DNA from: Dendronalium phyllosphericum CENA369
GTDB lineage: Bacteria > Cyanobacteriota > Cyanobacteriia > Cyanobacteriales > Nostocaceae
Assembly (NCBI RefSeq): GCF_016056275.1
Contig: NZ_JAECZA010000291.1
Coordinates: 1 to 57,439 of the forward strand
Reading direction: 5' to 3'
DNA length: 57,439 nt
Shown piece after piece: positions 28,160-36,117 of the stretch; the first letter of the stretch is position 1, and each line of letters begins with the position of its first letter. The notes beneath the pieces were generated by a model that was not told where the DNA came from, searched no databases, and worked only from the letters and a program-made list of their open reading frames with translations. The translations under genes and the position numbers were made by a program.

Positions 28160-28657
28160 TCAAAGACCTATAACATATTTTTGCCACTCTTTATGCAATC
28201 CACTCTTAAGATGCTTGCTAACCTCAAAATAGAGGCTGCTATACGGTTGGCGAGGGGAATGACGTAAAGGCATGTGTGCTTCATGGGGTGTACGGTTACC
28301 CTTTTTAACATTACAGCGAACACAAGCCGTGACAATGTTCTCCCAGGTATCGCCCCCGCCACGCGATCGCGGGATTACATGGTCTAACGTCAACTCATCA
28401 CCGAGGTAGCCGCAATATTGGCAAGTGTGTCCGTCACGGTGCAAAATATTGCGACGAGTGAGAGGCATTTCCTTATAAGGAACGCGCACGTAATGTCGTA
28501 ATCGAATTACGGTTGGCAACGGAAAATCAGAGTAAAGAAATTTGCCGTTGTGTTCAACGCGTTCTGCTTTGCCTTTAATTAATAAAACCGCAGCCCGACG
28601 CCAGCTCGTGATATTGAGCGGTTCGTAAGAGGCGTTTAGGACTAAAACCTTCCCCAT
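28160..28657 (-). CDS. HNH endonuclease
   Basis: This 165-residue protein has a C-terminal HNH nuclease domain: CQYCG and CVRCN form the zinc ribbon (around residues 79-82 and 112-115), LTLDHVIPRSRGGGDTWENIV supplies the DH catalytic pair. The N-terminal VLVLNASYEPLNITSWRRAAVLLIKGKAE segment is typical of a group widespread in cyanobacteria as a stand-alone gene, not linked to introns. The natural target is unknown. Confidence 0.92.
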   Translation of the reverse strand: MGKVLVLNASYEPLNITSWRRAAVLLIKGKAERVEHNGKFLYSDFPLPTVIRLRHYVRVPYKEMPLTRRNILHRDGHTCQYCGYLGDELTLDHVIPRSRGGGDTWENIVTACVRCNVKKGNRTPHEAHMPLRHSPRQPYSSLYFEVSKHLKSGLHKEWQKYVIGL

Positions 28658-29109
28658 TGATTAGCGCTCAAGGTATTAGTTTTACATATATTAACACAGA
28701 TATACTCTCATTGGAAGATGAGAATAAATTATACTTCCGGAATAATTCAAAAATTCATGTTTAGTTATAGATAATAATGTGCTGCAAAGCTTGATTAAAG
28801 CTAAACTTTCAGCAATTTATATCAGATGAAAAAATATAGCCTTTTTATTTATCATCATCCCTTAGTAGTAAAAATAACTTATAAATGATGACTGGAGGAG
28901 ATGAAGAGGACTAGAGAAGGAGAAAGAGAAAGGTTTGGATCTGGGCTTTTCTGTTTTCCTTTTATTCTTTGCTCAAACGAAGCCTGTTACTTACCCTTTT
29001 TCCTTTAAAATGCCCTCAAGGCTTTGATTTTTGACTTATTATCTAAGAGCAAATCAGTATAATAAATAACCTTTTGAGTCGATCGGTGGTGTGAAAGGAG
29101 AAAGTAAAA
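28658..29109. other. Intergenic region upstream of alr and the HNH gene
   Basis: No gene is visible in this 452-base A/T-rich stretch between divergent genes. A purine-rich block (GGAGGAGATGAAGAGG, about 28893) followed by a pyrimidine-rich block (about 28950-29005) is the only noticeable structure. Confidence 0.5.
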
Positions 29110-30297
29110 ATGTTAAGCGGTAAACCAACCCCTAATATTACTTATAATCAACAGTGCGATACCTATGCTTGGTTCTCACAACGTGCTTGGGTGGAAATCG
29201 ATCTAGGGGCTTTATCGCACAACATACAACAAATAGTGCAGTTTTTATCACCACGTACTCAGTTGATGGCAGTGGTAAAAGCTGATGCCTATGGACACGG
29301 AGCAATAACAGTTGCTCAAACTGCATTACAATCGGGAGCTAGTTGGTTGGGAGTAGCCACAGTTCCAGAGGGTATTCAATTACGGGAAGCCGGGATTAAT
29401 GCGCCAATTTTGATTTTAGGGGCGACTCATACACCAGAGCAAATTCACGCGATCGCTCAATGGGAACTTCAGCCAACTTTGTGCAGCCCCAAACAAGCGC
29501 TAATTTTTTCCAACGTTTTAGAAACTATCCAGCAAGATTCCCCCATACCTGTACACATAAAATTAGACACGGGAATGTCTAGGCTAGGAACAAACTGGCA
29601 GCAAGCAGCTGAATTTGTCCAGTTAGTGCAGCGCTTACCTCATCTTGTCATCAAAAGCATTTATTCTCATCTAGCAACAGCAGATAGTCCTGATACTACG
29701 ATGATGCAAGAACAGCATAGAAGATTTGAGGAAGCGATCGCCCAAATCAAAGCAATGGGAATTAAAATACCTTGCCTGCACTTGGCAAACTCAGCCGCAA
29801 CCCTTACAGATTCAGCATTACACTATGATATTGTGCGCGTCGGTTTAGCAGTTTACGGACTCTATCCAGCTACTCATTTACAAAATCTCATCAAACTCAA
29901 ACCAGTTTTACAGCTGAAAGCACGAGTTACCCAAGTTAAAACAATTGCCCCTGGAACTGGTGTCAGCTATAGTCATCAATTCATCGCCCACAAACAACTT
30001 CGGCTGGCGGTGGTAGGAATTGGTTACGCTGATGGTGTCCCGCGCAGTCTTTCCAACAACTTACAGGTATTAATTCGCGGTCAGCGAGTGCCACAAATCG
30101 GCACAATTACAATGGATCAGTTAATGCTGGATGTGAGTGCTTTCCCAGATTTACAAGAAGGGGAAGTAGTGACTTTACTGGGAGAACAAGGAAACGAACA
30201 AATCTCTGCTGACGATTGGGCAGAAAAATTAAACACCATTTCTTGGGAAATTCTCTGCGGTTTTAAGCATCGTCTGCCTCGCGTCGCAGTAATGTAA
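29110..30297 (+). CDS. alr: Alanine racemase
   Basis: This 395-residue PLP enzyme converts L- to D-alanine for peptidoglycan. The PLP lysine lies in VVKADAYGHG (K57), IKLDTGMSRLG and LANSAAT follow, and the catalytic tyrosine region is GVSYSHQFIA. C-terminal TMDQLMLDVS and the final HRLPRVAVM are typical. A good ribosome site (AAAGGAGAA) precedes the ATG. It is followed 56 bases later by a tRNA-Leu gene on the same strand. Confidence 0.96.
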   Translation: MLSGKPTPNITYNQQCDTYAWFSQRAWVEIDLGALSHNIQQIVQFLSPRTQLMAVVKADAYGHGAITVAQTALQSGASWLGVATVPEGIQLREAGINAPILILGATHTPEQIHAIAQWELQPTLCSPKQALIFSNVLETIQQDSPIPVHIKLDTGMSRLGTNWQQAAEFVQLVQRLPHLVIKSIYSHLATADSPDTTMMQEQHRRFEEAIAQIKAMGIKIPCLHLANSAATLTDSALHYDIVRVGLAVYGLYPATHLQNLIKLKPVLQLKARVTQVKTIAPGTGVSYSHQFIAHKQLRLAVVGIGYADGVPRSLSNNLQVLIRGQRVPQIGTITMDQLMLDVSAFPDLQEGEVVTLLGEQGNEQISADDWAEKLNTISWEILCGFKHRLPRVAVM

Positions 30298-30353
30298 TTA
30301 AGTCTTTAGCCTATTTCAATTAAAAATTTGTTATGCTAGTATAGTTGACTGAT

Positions 30354-30435
30354 GCGGATGTGGCGGAATTGGCAGACGCGCTAGATTTAGGTTCTAGTTC
30401 CGAGAGGAGTGAAGGTTCAAGTCCTTTCATCCGCA
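30354..30435 (+). tRNA. tRNA-Leu (anticodon UAG)
   Basis: An 82-nt class II tRNA: acceptor GCGGATG pairs with CATCCGC, discriminator A at 30435. The D-arm is GCGGAATTGGCAGACGC, the anticodon stem CTAGA/TCTAG encloses TTTAGGT with anticodon TAG, and the T-arm contains GGTTCAAGTCC. The long variable arm (TTCCGAGAGGAGTGA) fits leucine. CCA is not encoded. A strong terminator follows. Confidence 0.97.
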
Positions 30436-30460
30436 CTAACTGAAAAGTTTAGATAAATTA

Positions 30461-30495
30461 AAGGTTTTAGACTTAGGTCTGAAACCTTATTTTTT
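30461..30495 (+). terminator. Intrinsic terminator after tRNA-Leu
   Basis: AAGGTTTTAGAC (30461-30472) pairs with GTCTGAAACCTT (30477-30488) with one mismatch, a four-base loop, and a run of T follows (30490-30495). Confidence 0.92.
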
Positions 30496-30532
30496 GACTA
30501 TATTAATATCTCTGATGAAATCATCCTATGAT

Positions 30533-30700
30533 TCATGACCAAGCCCCATTGGGGCGGGGTGCGGCGCAACGGGTGTTGGGTGTGGGGAAGAAATAGCCCC
30601 AACAACCGCTATTGAAACAAGCCCCGTATGAGTCAAGGCACTTGCGTCCTTCAGAGTTCAAGCTCCGTCCAACGCCGTTTTCCCCTACACCCCACACCCT
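30533..30700. repeat. Palindromic repeat, copy 1 (GCGCAACGGGTGTTGGGTGT family)
   Basis: Left part CAAGCCCCATTGGGGCGGGG followed by TGCGGCGCAACGGGTGTTGG; right arm TCCCCTACACCCCACACCCT (30681-30700) is roughly complementary. The same 24-base core is found in copy 2 at 43731-43754, and the left part recurs at about 57365. Confidence 0.8.
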
Positions 30701-30735
30701 GTTAGTGACCGATGTTAGTGCGATCGCTTATTCAA

Positions 30736-30837
30736 ACCCTTTGTTTAGATCGGTTAGAAGAACTTGGCGAAGCTTTATTAGATTTTACAAAGATTGAAGA
30801 TTTACTTGATTGGTTACAAACAAATCAACCAAAGTAG
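30736..30837 (+). pseudogene. C-terminal remnant of an Rpn/DUF4351 protein
   Basis: Codons ending at the TAG of 30835-30837 read DRLEELGEALLDFTKIEDL then LDWLQTNQPK. This matches the tail of the complete DUF4351 protein at 20161-20973 (LEALLDF-type, VADLVAWLNQQ). No upstream part of such a gene remains; the repeat at 30533-30700 adjoins its broken end. Confidence 0.75.
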
Positions 30838-31638
30838 GAAGTTTCTCTTGCCACCGTTGCAATAAAAACTCGCTCAAACTTCACATGCGAGAATGACAAC
30901 TTAAATATATTAACTCCGTATTTACTTTATTATTTAATTTAATATATACAAATTTTTTATATTTGTTTAAGTAATCCTAACTTGATTTAGGAAAAACTAT
31001 TGAAATCCCAACGCTTCAAATATAGTCATACTAGGGAATGTCAGTTTTTATTTAAAAAATTAAATATCAATACTATTTCCAGGCTGCTGAAAAATCACAC
31101 AGTACAGCAAATAAACTGTTGAATTTTAATTAACGACATTAATATTCATCCCGGAAGTGGGAATTATATAGACAATTGCACTAATGAAAGCTGAGGTAAT
31201 TTTTATGGTTAATTTATATTAACTTTAAGAAACTTTACTGAAGCTTTTATCAAACTCCATCTGATTTAGGCAATCTCAAGACTTTTTAAGTGTAAATACT
31301 GAGAAAAAAAGAGTTAGATTTTGGTAACTTAACTGTATTATTTCAGCAACCAACACTAAAGGTAAGTGCTGAATTTAGTCTTTAACTGTTATTGACTTAT
31401 TCTCTAGAGAATATGGTGATTTCAGTAAAAACAAGTAATTTAAGACTATTCTACGAGTTCATGGAGATTTAATAATCCGAAAATAACTCCGCTGTTGAAT
31501 TTATCCACAAATTTTTGCTCGCAAGTCTTGTATTTGATGCTACAAAAAAACGCGAATTTATATTGAGATAAAAATTTTGGCAAAGTTGATATCCAAATCT
31601 AGATTCAACGTATTAAATTTAGCTTAAGAAAAAGCAAA

Positions 31639-32706
31639 ATGAGTACAACCCCTATAGATAGCTACAGATCGATCCAGAAACTACATCCGCTATCTCTATT
31701 AGCACAACTAACTAGTCGCCATGCTACAGGCTGTTTACGGGTATTTACTGGAACGGGTTCTTGGTCAATTAATTTAGAGGAAGGTAAACTTACTTACGCC
31801 TCATATTCAGAGCGACTGTTTGAGCGACTCGATAATCATTTGCGGCGTTTGAGCCAAAAGATTCCTACTCTTAACAGCGCTACTCGCGTACAGATGCGGC
31901 TGATGTTTGAACCGCAGAGTGAAAATCAGTCTATGCCATACGCAGATTATCAAGCCATTTGCTGGTTAGTTAATCGGGAATATATTAACGTGGCGCAAGC
32001 AGCTACTCTCATAAACGAATTAGCTAAAGAAGTGCTGGAGTCATTTCTAGTTGTCAAAGAAGGGAGTTATGAATTTTATCCTGAGAGTGTCTGGGATGAA
32101 CTACCAAAATTCTGCCATTTGGACTTACGGTTGGTAGTAGAACATTGTCAAAAGCAGTTACGAAATCGAGCAAATATTCAGTCACCAGTTCATCCTGGTG
32201 GGGGTACTCAAGTTTTGCCAACAACTAAGCTACCTTCAACTCAGTCATTTTTTCAAAATAGGCAACAATTGCCTAGACAAAATAATTTTGAGCCTACTGA
32301 GAATAGGAATAACACAGGCAATTCATCAGATGAGAAAAAAAGTCTCTATACAATTGCCTGTATTGATGATAGTCAAACAGTATTAAATTCTATCAAACTA
32401 TTTTTGGGTGAAAGTGCATTTTCAGTAGTAACAATTAACGACCCACTCAAGGCTTTGATGCAGATTCTTCGCAGCAAACCAGACATAATTTTACTAGATG
32501 TTGAAATGCCAAATTTAGATGGATACGAGCTATGTTCTTTATTACGTAAGCATTCAGCATTTAAAAATACACCAATTATTATGGTGACTGGCAGAACAGG
32601 ATTTATTGACAGAGCCAAAGCTAAATTAGTCAGAGCATCAGGCTATTTAACCAAGCCTTTTACCCAATCAGAATTACTGAAAATAGTATTTAAATACATT
32701 GATTAA
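31639..32706 (+). CDS. PatA-type response regulator (DUF4388 plus receiver)
   Basis: This 355-residue protein has an N-terminal DUF4388/PatA-like domain (LHPLSLLAQLTSRHATGCLRV, residues 15-35), a helical middle and a C-terminal receiver domain (IACIDDSQTVLNSIKLFL, phospho-acceptor D287 in LLDVEMPNLDGYE, K in GYLTKPF). PatA-type regulators begin chemosensory gene clusters such as pix, hmp and ptx in cyanobacteria. Here it is the first of five genes in the same direction, so it should be an output of the linked CheA. Confidence 0.9.
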   Translation: MSTTPIDSYRSIQKLHPLSLLAQLTSRHATGCLRVFTGTGSWSINLEEGKLTYASYSERLFERLDNHLRRLSQKIPTLNSATRVQMRLMFEPQSENQSMPYADYQAICWLVNREYINVAQAATLINELAKEVLESFLVVKEGSYEFYPESVWDELPKFCHLDLRLVVEHCQKQLRNRANIQSPVHPGGGTQVLPTTKLPSTQSFFQNRQQLPRQNNFEPTENRNNTGNSSDEKKSLYTIACIDDSQTVLNSIKLFLGESAFSVVTINDPLKALMQILRSKPDIILLDVEMPNLDGYELCSLLRKHSAFKNTPIIMVTGRTGFIDRAKAKLVRASGYLTKPFTQSELLKIVFKYID

Positions 32707-32777
32707 CTTAATAAAAATGAGCTGTATCCAAGTCAGCTTATTTGATTAAAAGCAATTTATTTTTAGGAGATTTAGGA

Positions 32778-33155
32778 GTGAGTCTTACCTTGGTTGGCAC
32801 AATTCTAATTGTAGAAGATTCCCCCAGTGAGTTAGAACTAATGAGCCATTATCTCAAAGAAAGTGGTTACAACGTCATTAAAGCTACTGGTGCGAAAGAA
32901 GCTATAGAAAAAGCGTTGTTACAAAAGCCGGATGCAATTGTTACTGATGTAGTGATGCCAGGAATGAGTGGATTTGAGTTATGTCGCTCGTTGAAAAAAA
33001 ATCCGGCAACTCAAAAGTTACCAATAGTAATTTGCAGCTCGAAAAATTTGGAAATTGACCGACTCTGGGCCATGAAACAAGGTGCTGATGTCTATATAAC
33101 TAAGCCATATACACGCGAACAACTCTTACGTGCTATTAAATCAGTGGTGCTTTAA
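32778..33155 (+). CDS. CheY-type single-domain response regulator
   Basis: This is a receiver domain of about 125 residues with no output domain: ILIVEDSPSELELMSHYL, IVTDVVMPGMSGFE (phospho-acceptor D) and DVYITKPYTREQLL. I chose GTG 32778, which has AGGAGA upstream; an in-frame TTG at 32742 would add twelve unconserved residues. It is the second gene of the chemosensory cluster, three bases before the cheW-type gene, and should be phosphorylated by the linked CheA. Confidence 0.9.
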   Translation: MSLTLVGTILIVEDSPSELELMSHYLKESGYNVIKATGAKEAIEKALLQKPDAIVTDVVMPGMSGFELCRSLKKNPATQKLPIVICSSKNLEIDRLWAMKQGADVYITKPYTREQLLRAIKSVVL

Positions 33156-33158
33156 TCA

Positions 33159-33656
33159 ATGAATCATTCTCAAATAGTATTTGCCGAAAAACCCACACAA
33201 AATAACTTAGTAGATGGCTATCTGAAGTTTCAGCTAAATCAACAAACTACTGCCGTTTTATCAATGAAGCACGCACAAGAAGCAGTGGTTTTGCCAATTG
33301 AAGCTGTAACTCCCATGCCAAATATGCCCACTTGCATTTTAGGGTTAATGAATTGGCGCAGTCGGATAATTTGGGCAGTCGATCTGCCGAGAATGCTCAA
33401 TTTAGAAGCTTTAGACCGAAAACTGTGGCAGTACAACGCGATAGTTGTCAAAGTCGAATCACTAATTTTAGGTTTAGTCGTACAAGAAATTAAAGGTACA
33501 ACTAAGTTTATGCCCGATGACATTCGTTCTCCTATCGGACAAGTGACATCGAGTTTAGTTCCTTATTTGCGTGGGTGTGTTGTGCAACAAGAAGAAACCT
33601 TGCTGGTATTAGATGCACAAGCTCTTGTAGATTCTTCTATTCTCCGCAGTGATTAG
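33159..33656 (+). CDS. CheW-type coupling protein
   Basis: This 165-residue CheW-domain protein contains AVVLPIEAVTPMPNMPTCILGLMNWRSRIIWAVDLPRML, the usual core, then LGLVVQEIKG and a last strand LVLDAQAL. It would link the receptor to CheA in a signalling array. It starts three bases after the CheY stop and is followed 58 bases later by the receptor gene. Confidence 0.9.
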   Translation: MNHSQIVFAEKPTQNNLVDGYLKFQLNQQTTAVLSMKHAQEAVVLPIEAVTPMPNMPTCILGLMNWRSRIIWAVDLPRMLNLEALDRKLWQYNAIVVKVESLILGLVVQEIKGTTKFMPDDIRSPIGQVTSSLVPYLRGCVVQQEETLLVLDAQALVDSSILRSD

Positions 33657-33714
33657 GTACTACTAAAAAACAGAGTTTTAGTGTTCTAATTTACCTATTT
33701 AGGAGAATTTCAGT

Positions 33715-36012
33715 ATGTTTAATAAAACTAACATGGCTAAGAGTAGTGATGCTCAAAATCGAGCAGCGTTCATTTCATCCCAAAAAGTTACTGAGGATTT
33801 AGTACAGCTACCCAATAAGTCTAATAAGGTAACTGCTAAAAATTCCCCTTTGAATGATGTAGTTGCTTATTTAAAACGGCTGAGTTTAGGTACAAAAGCC
33901 ACAATTTTTGCGATCGCCATTGGTACTATACCAACATTGGCCATCGGCGCGATCGCTTATAGCTTTACCCATAAATCAATTACTAAGCAAATTATCCAAT
34001 CTCAAGAAGCGGCAGCTATTGATTTAAGTAACACAGTCAACCGCTTTATGTTGGGAAAATATAGAGATATTCAATTACTCTCAAATCTGCCATTTTTGAG
34101 CAATCCCCAAATCAGCAATCAAGAAAAACAAGCAATCCTAGATAGCATTGTTAAAGCTAATAAAGCTTATAACAGTATTGCCGTTTTCGATATTCAAGGT
34201 AACTCGCTCATTCAATCTACTGGTGAATCTCTGGATAATCAAAAAGACCGTAACTATTTTCAAGAGATTCTGCAAAAAGATACTCCTGTGATTAGCAAGC
34301 CAGAAAAATCACCTGATACCAATGTGGTAAGCCTTGCCATAGCTGCGCCAGTTAAAGATATCAACACTGGTCAAACCATTGCCGTAGTACGAGCGAGTAT
34401 GCCTGTAACAGCTTTAGGAGAGGTGATTCAAAACTATACAGGCAAAGGAAAAAAATACTATTTGCTCGATAACTCCGGGAAAATTTTCCTGACTCCCCAA
34501 AAAGAATTCATGGGGAAAGACGCGCAAGCCGAGTATCCCGGTTTAGCTCGACTATTAGCAGCCCAACAAGTTCATACTTATACAGTAGTTCAGAAAATTC
34601 AGCAAAAGCCAGAACTCGTTAGTTACGTACCATCAAAAAAATTAGAAGGCTTACCAAATTTAAACTGGCAAGTACTTTTATCCACAGATACTGCGATCGC
34701 TTTTGAACCTCAAAGACAATTGCTGTGGACAATCGCAATCCCTACAATACTAATAGCATTGATTGTGGCAGCGATCGCAGCTTGGATAGCCAAGCGCGCC
34801 ATACAACCAATTTTAAATGCAACAGCAGCATTGACAAAACTCGGTCAAGGCGAACTCAATACCCGTTTAGAGACCCAAAGAGAAGATGAGTTAGGTGTAT
34901 TGAGTGCAAATATTAATCAAATGGCCGCGCAATTGCAGGTATTAGTTACAGAACAAGCAGAAATAGCACAAGCTAAAACAACAATACAACCAAGTTCTCA
35001 AGAAGAACTGCAACAAACAGAAGCACTGCAAAAACAACTTTTAGAATTGCTCAATAACGTAGAAGGTGCAGCTAGAGGCGATTTGACAGTGCGTGCAGAT
35101 GTAACTACTGGGGAAATTGGCACTGTTGCTGACTTTTTTAACTCCATCGTTGAAAGTCTGCGAGATATCGTTACTCAAGTCAAACAAGCTGCTACTCAGG
35201 TTAACGGCGCAATTGGTTCCAACGAAGGAGCGATTCGTCAATTAGCAGATGAAGCACTCAAACAAGCTGCTGAAATCAATCGCACTCTGGATGCTGTTGA
35301 CCAAATGACACATTCCATGCAAGCCGTCGCCGCAAGTGCCCAACAAGCGGCAATTATTGCTAACCATGCTGCCGACAACGCTACCAAGAGCGGTCAAGCG
35401 ATGGATTTGACAGTTTACAACATCCTTTCTTTACGAGAAACCGTTGCTGATACTGCCAAGAAAGTCAAACGTCTGGGAGAATCTAGCCAACAAATTTCTC
35501 GCGTCGTGTCCTTGATTAACCAAATCGCCATGCAAACCAACTTACTCGCCATCAACGCTAGCATTGAAGCAGCGCGCGCTGGTGAAGAAGGGCAAGGTTT
35601 TGCAGTAGTTGCAGAAGAAGTAGGCGAATTAGCAGTGCGTAGTGCCGCAGCAACCCAAGAAATCGAACAAATTGTCGAGAATATCCAACGAGAAACCAGC
35701 GAAGTAGTGCAGGCAATGGAGATCGGAACTACTCAAGTGGTCGAAGGTACGCGCATTGTCGAAGAAGCCAAGCAAAGCCTAAGTCAGATTTTAGATGTAT
35801 CGCGTCAAATCGACTCCTTGGTACAGTCTATTTCCACTGCAACTGCTTCTCAGGTAGAAACATCAAAAACTGTCAGTCAACTAATGAAAGATATCGCTGC
35901 CGTTTCGCAACACACCAGCGATTCTTCACGCCATGTTTCCGAATCTTTGCAACAAACTGTCGAGATTTCCCACCAACTACAAGAAACTGTTGAGACATTT
36001 AAGGTTAGTTAG
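33715..36012 (+). CDS. Methyl-accepting chemotaxis protein with Cache-type sensor domain
   Basis: This 765-residue receptor has a polar N-terminus, a transmembrane segment at about 60-85, an extracytoplasmic Cache-like domain (about 90-335, with [14 protein letters not shown] and [10 protein letters not shown]), a second transmembrane segment (about 340-362), HAMP (362-415), a second HAMP-like segment and a methyl-accepting signalling domain with the hairpin tip [20 protein letters not shown] (around residue 605). It lacks the bilin-binding GAF domains of PixJ, so the ligand is probably small and soluble rather than light. No CheB or CheR is linked. Confidence 0.93.
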   Translation: MFNKTNMAKSSDAQNRAAFISSQKVTEDLVQLPNKSNKVTAKNSPLNDVVAYLKRLSLGTKATIFAIAIGTIPTLAIGAIAYSFTHKSITKQIIQSQEAAAIDLSNTVNRFMLGKYRDIQLLSNLPFLSNPQISNQEKQAILDSIVKANKAYNSIAVFDIQGNSLIQSTGESLDNQKDRNYFQEILQKDTPVISKPEKSPDTNVVSLAIAAPVKDINTGQTIAVVRASMPVTALGEVIQNYTGKGKKYYLLDNSGKIFLTPQKEFMGKDAQAEYPGLARLLAAQQVHTYTVVQKIQQKPELVSYVPSKKLEGLPNLNWQVLLSTDTAIAFEPQRQLLWTIAIPTILIALIVAAIAAWIAKRAIQPILNATAALTKLGQGELNTRLETQREDELGVLSANINQMAAQLQVLVTEQAEIAQAKTTIQPSSQEELQQTEALQKQLLELLNNVEGAARGDLTVRADVTTGEIGTVADFFNSIVESLRDIVTQVKQAATQVNGAIGSNEGAIRQLADEALKQAAEINRTLDAVDQMTHSMQAVAASAQQAAIIANHAADNATKSGQAMDLTVYNILSLRETVADTAKKVKRLGESSQQISRVVSLINQIAMQTNLLAINASIEAARAGEEGQGFAVVAEEVGELAVRSAAATQEIEQIVENIQRETSEVVQAMEIGTTQVVEGTRIVEEAKQSLSQILDVSRQIDSLVQSISTATASQVETSKTVSQLMKDIAAVSQHTSDSSRHVSESLQQTVEISHQLQETVETFKVS

Positions 36013-36117
36013 TTGTCAGTTGTTAGTTGTCAGTTGTTTGTTTTTACCACTGACTACTGGCCGCTGACCTCTGACTGCTGACTGCTGACTATTGATCGCT
36101 GACAAATAACAAAAACT
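36013..36117 (+). repeat. Short tandem repeats between receptor and CheA genes
   Basis: The gap consists of GTTGTCAGTTGTTAGTTGTC units followed by CTGACTACTG/CTGACTGCTGA heptamers. It is the same kind of array as in the groES-groEL gap and before 39120. Confidence 0.85.

Larger units (their letters stand above)
30298..31638. other. Long region before the chemosensory operon (tRNA, repeat, gene remnant, A/T-rich leader)
   Basis: Apart from the tRNA and terminator, this stretch has a palindromic repeat (30533-30700) and a DUF4351 remnant (about 30736-30837). The following 800 bases (30838-31638) are A/T-rich with no gene; they must carry the promoter of the chemosensory operon. Confidence 0.6.

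Noticed and set aside
27836-28267. Open frame of 143 residues on the plus strand
   Set aside because: It overlaps the end of the real HNH gene on the other strand and has no family-like sequence.
28160-28657. HNH gene as a homing endonuclease or intron remnant
   Set aside because: The gene is complete, free-standing and of a group found widely as single genes in cyanobacteria; no intron or intein borders are present.
30612-30797. Plus-strand frame of 61 residues
   Set aside because: It reads through the palindromic repeat in a different frame from the DUF4351 remnant and has no protein character.
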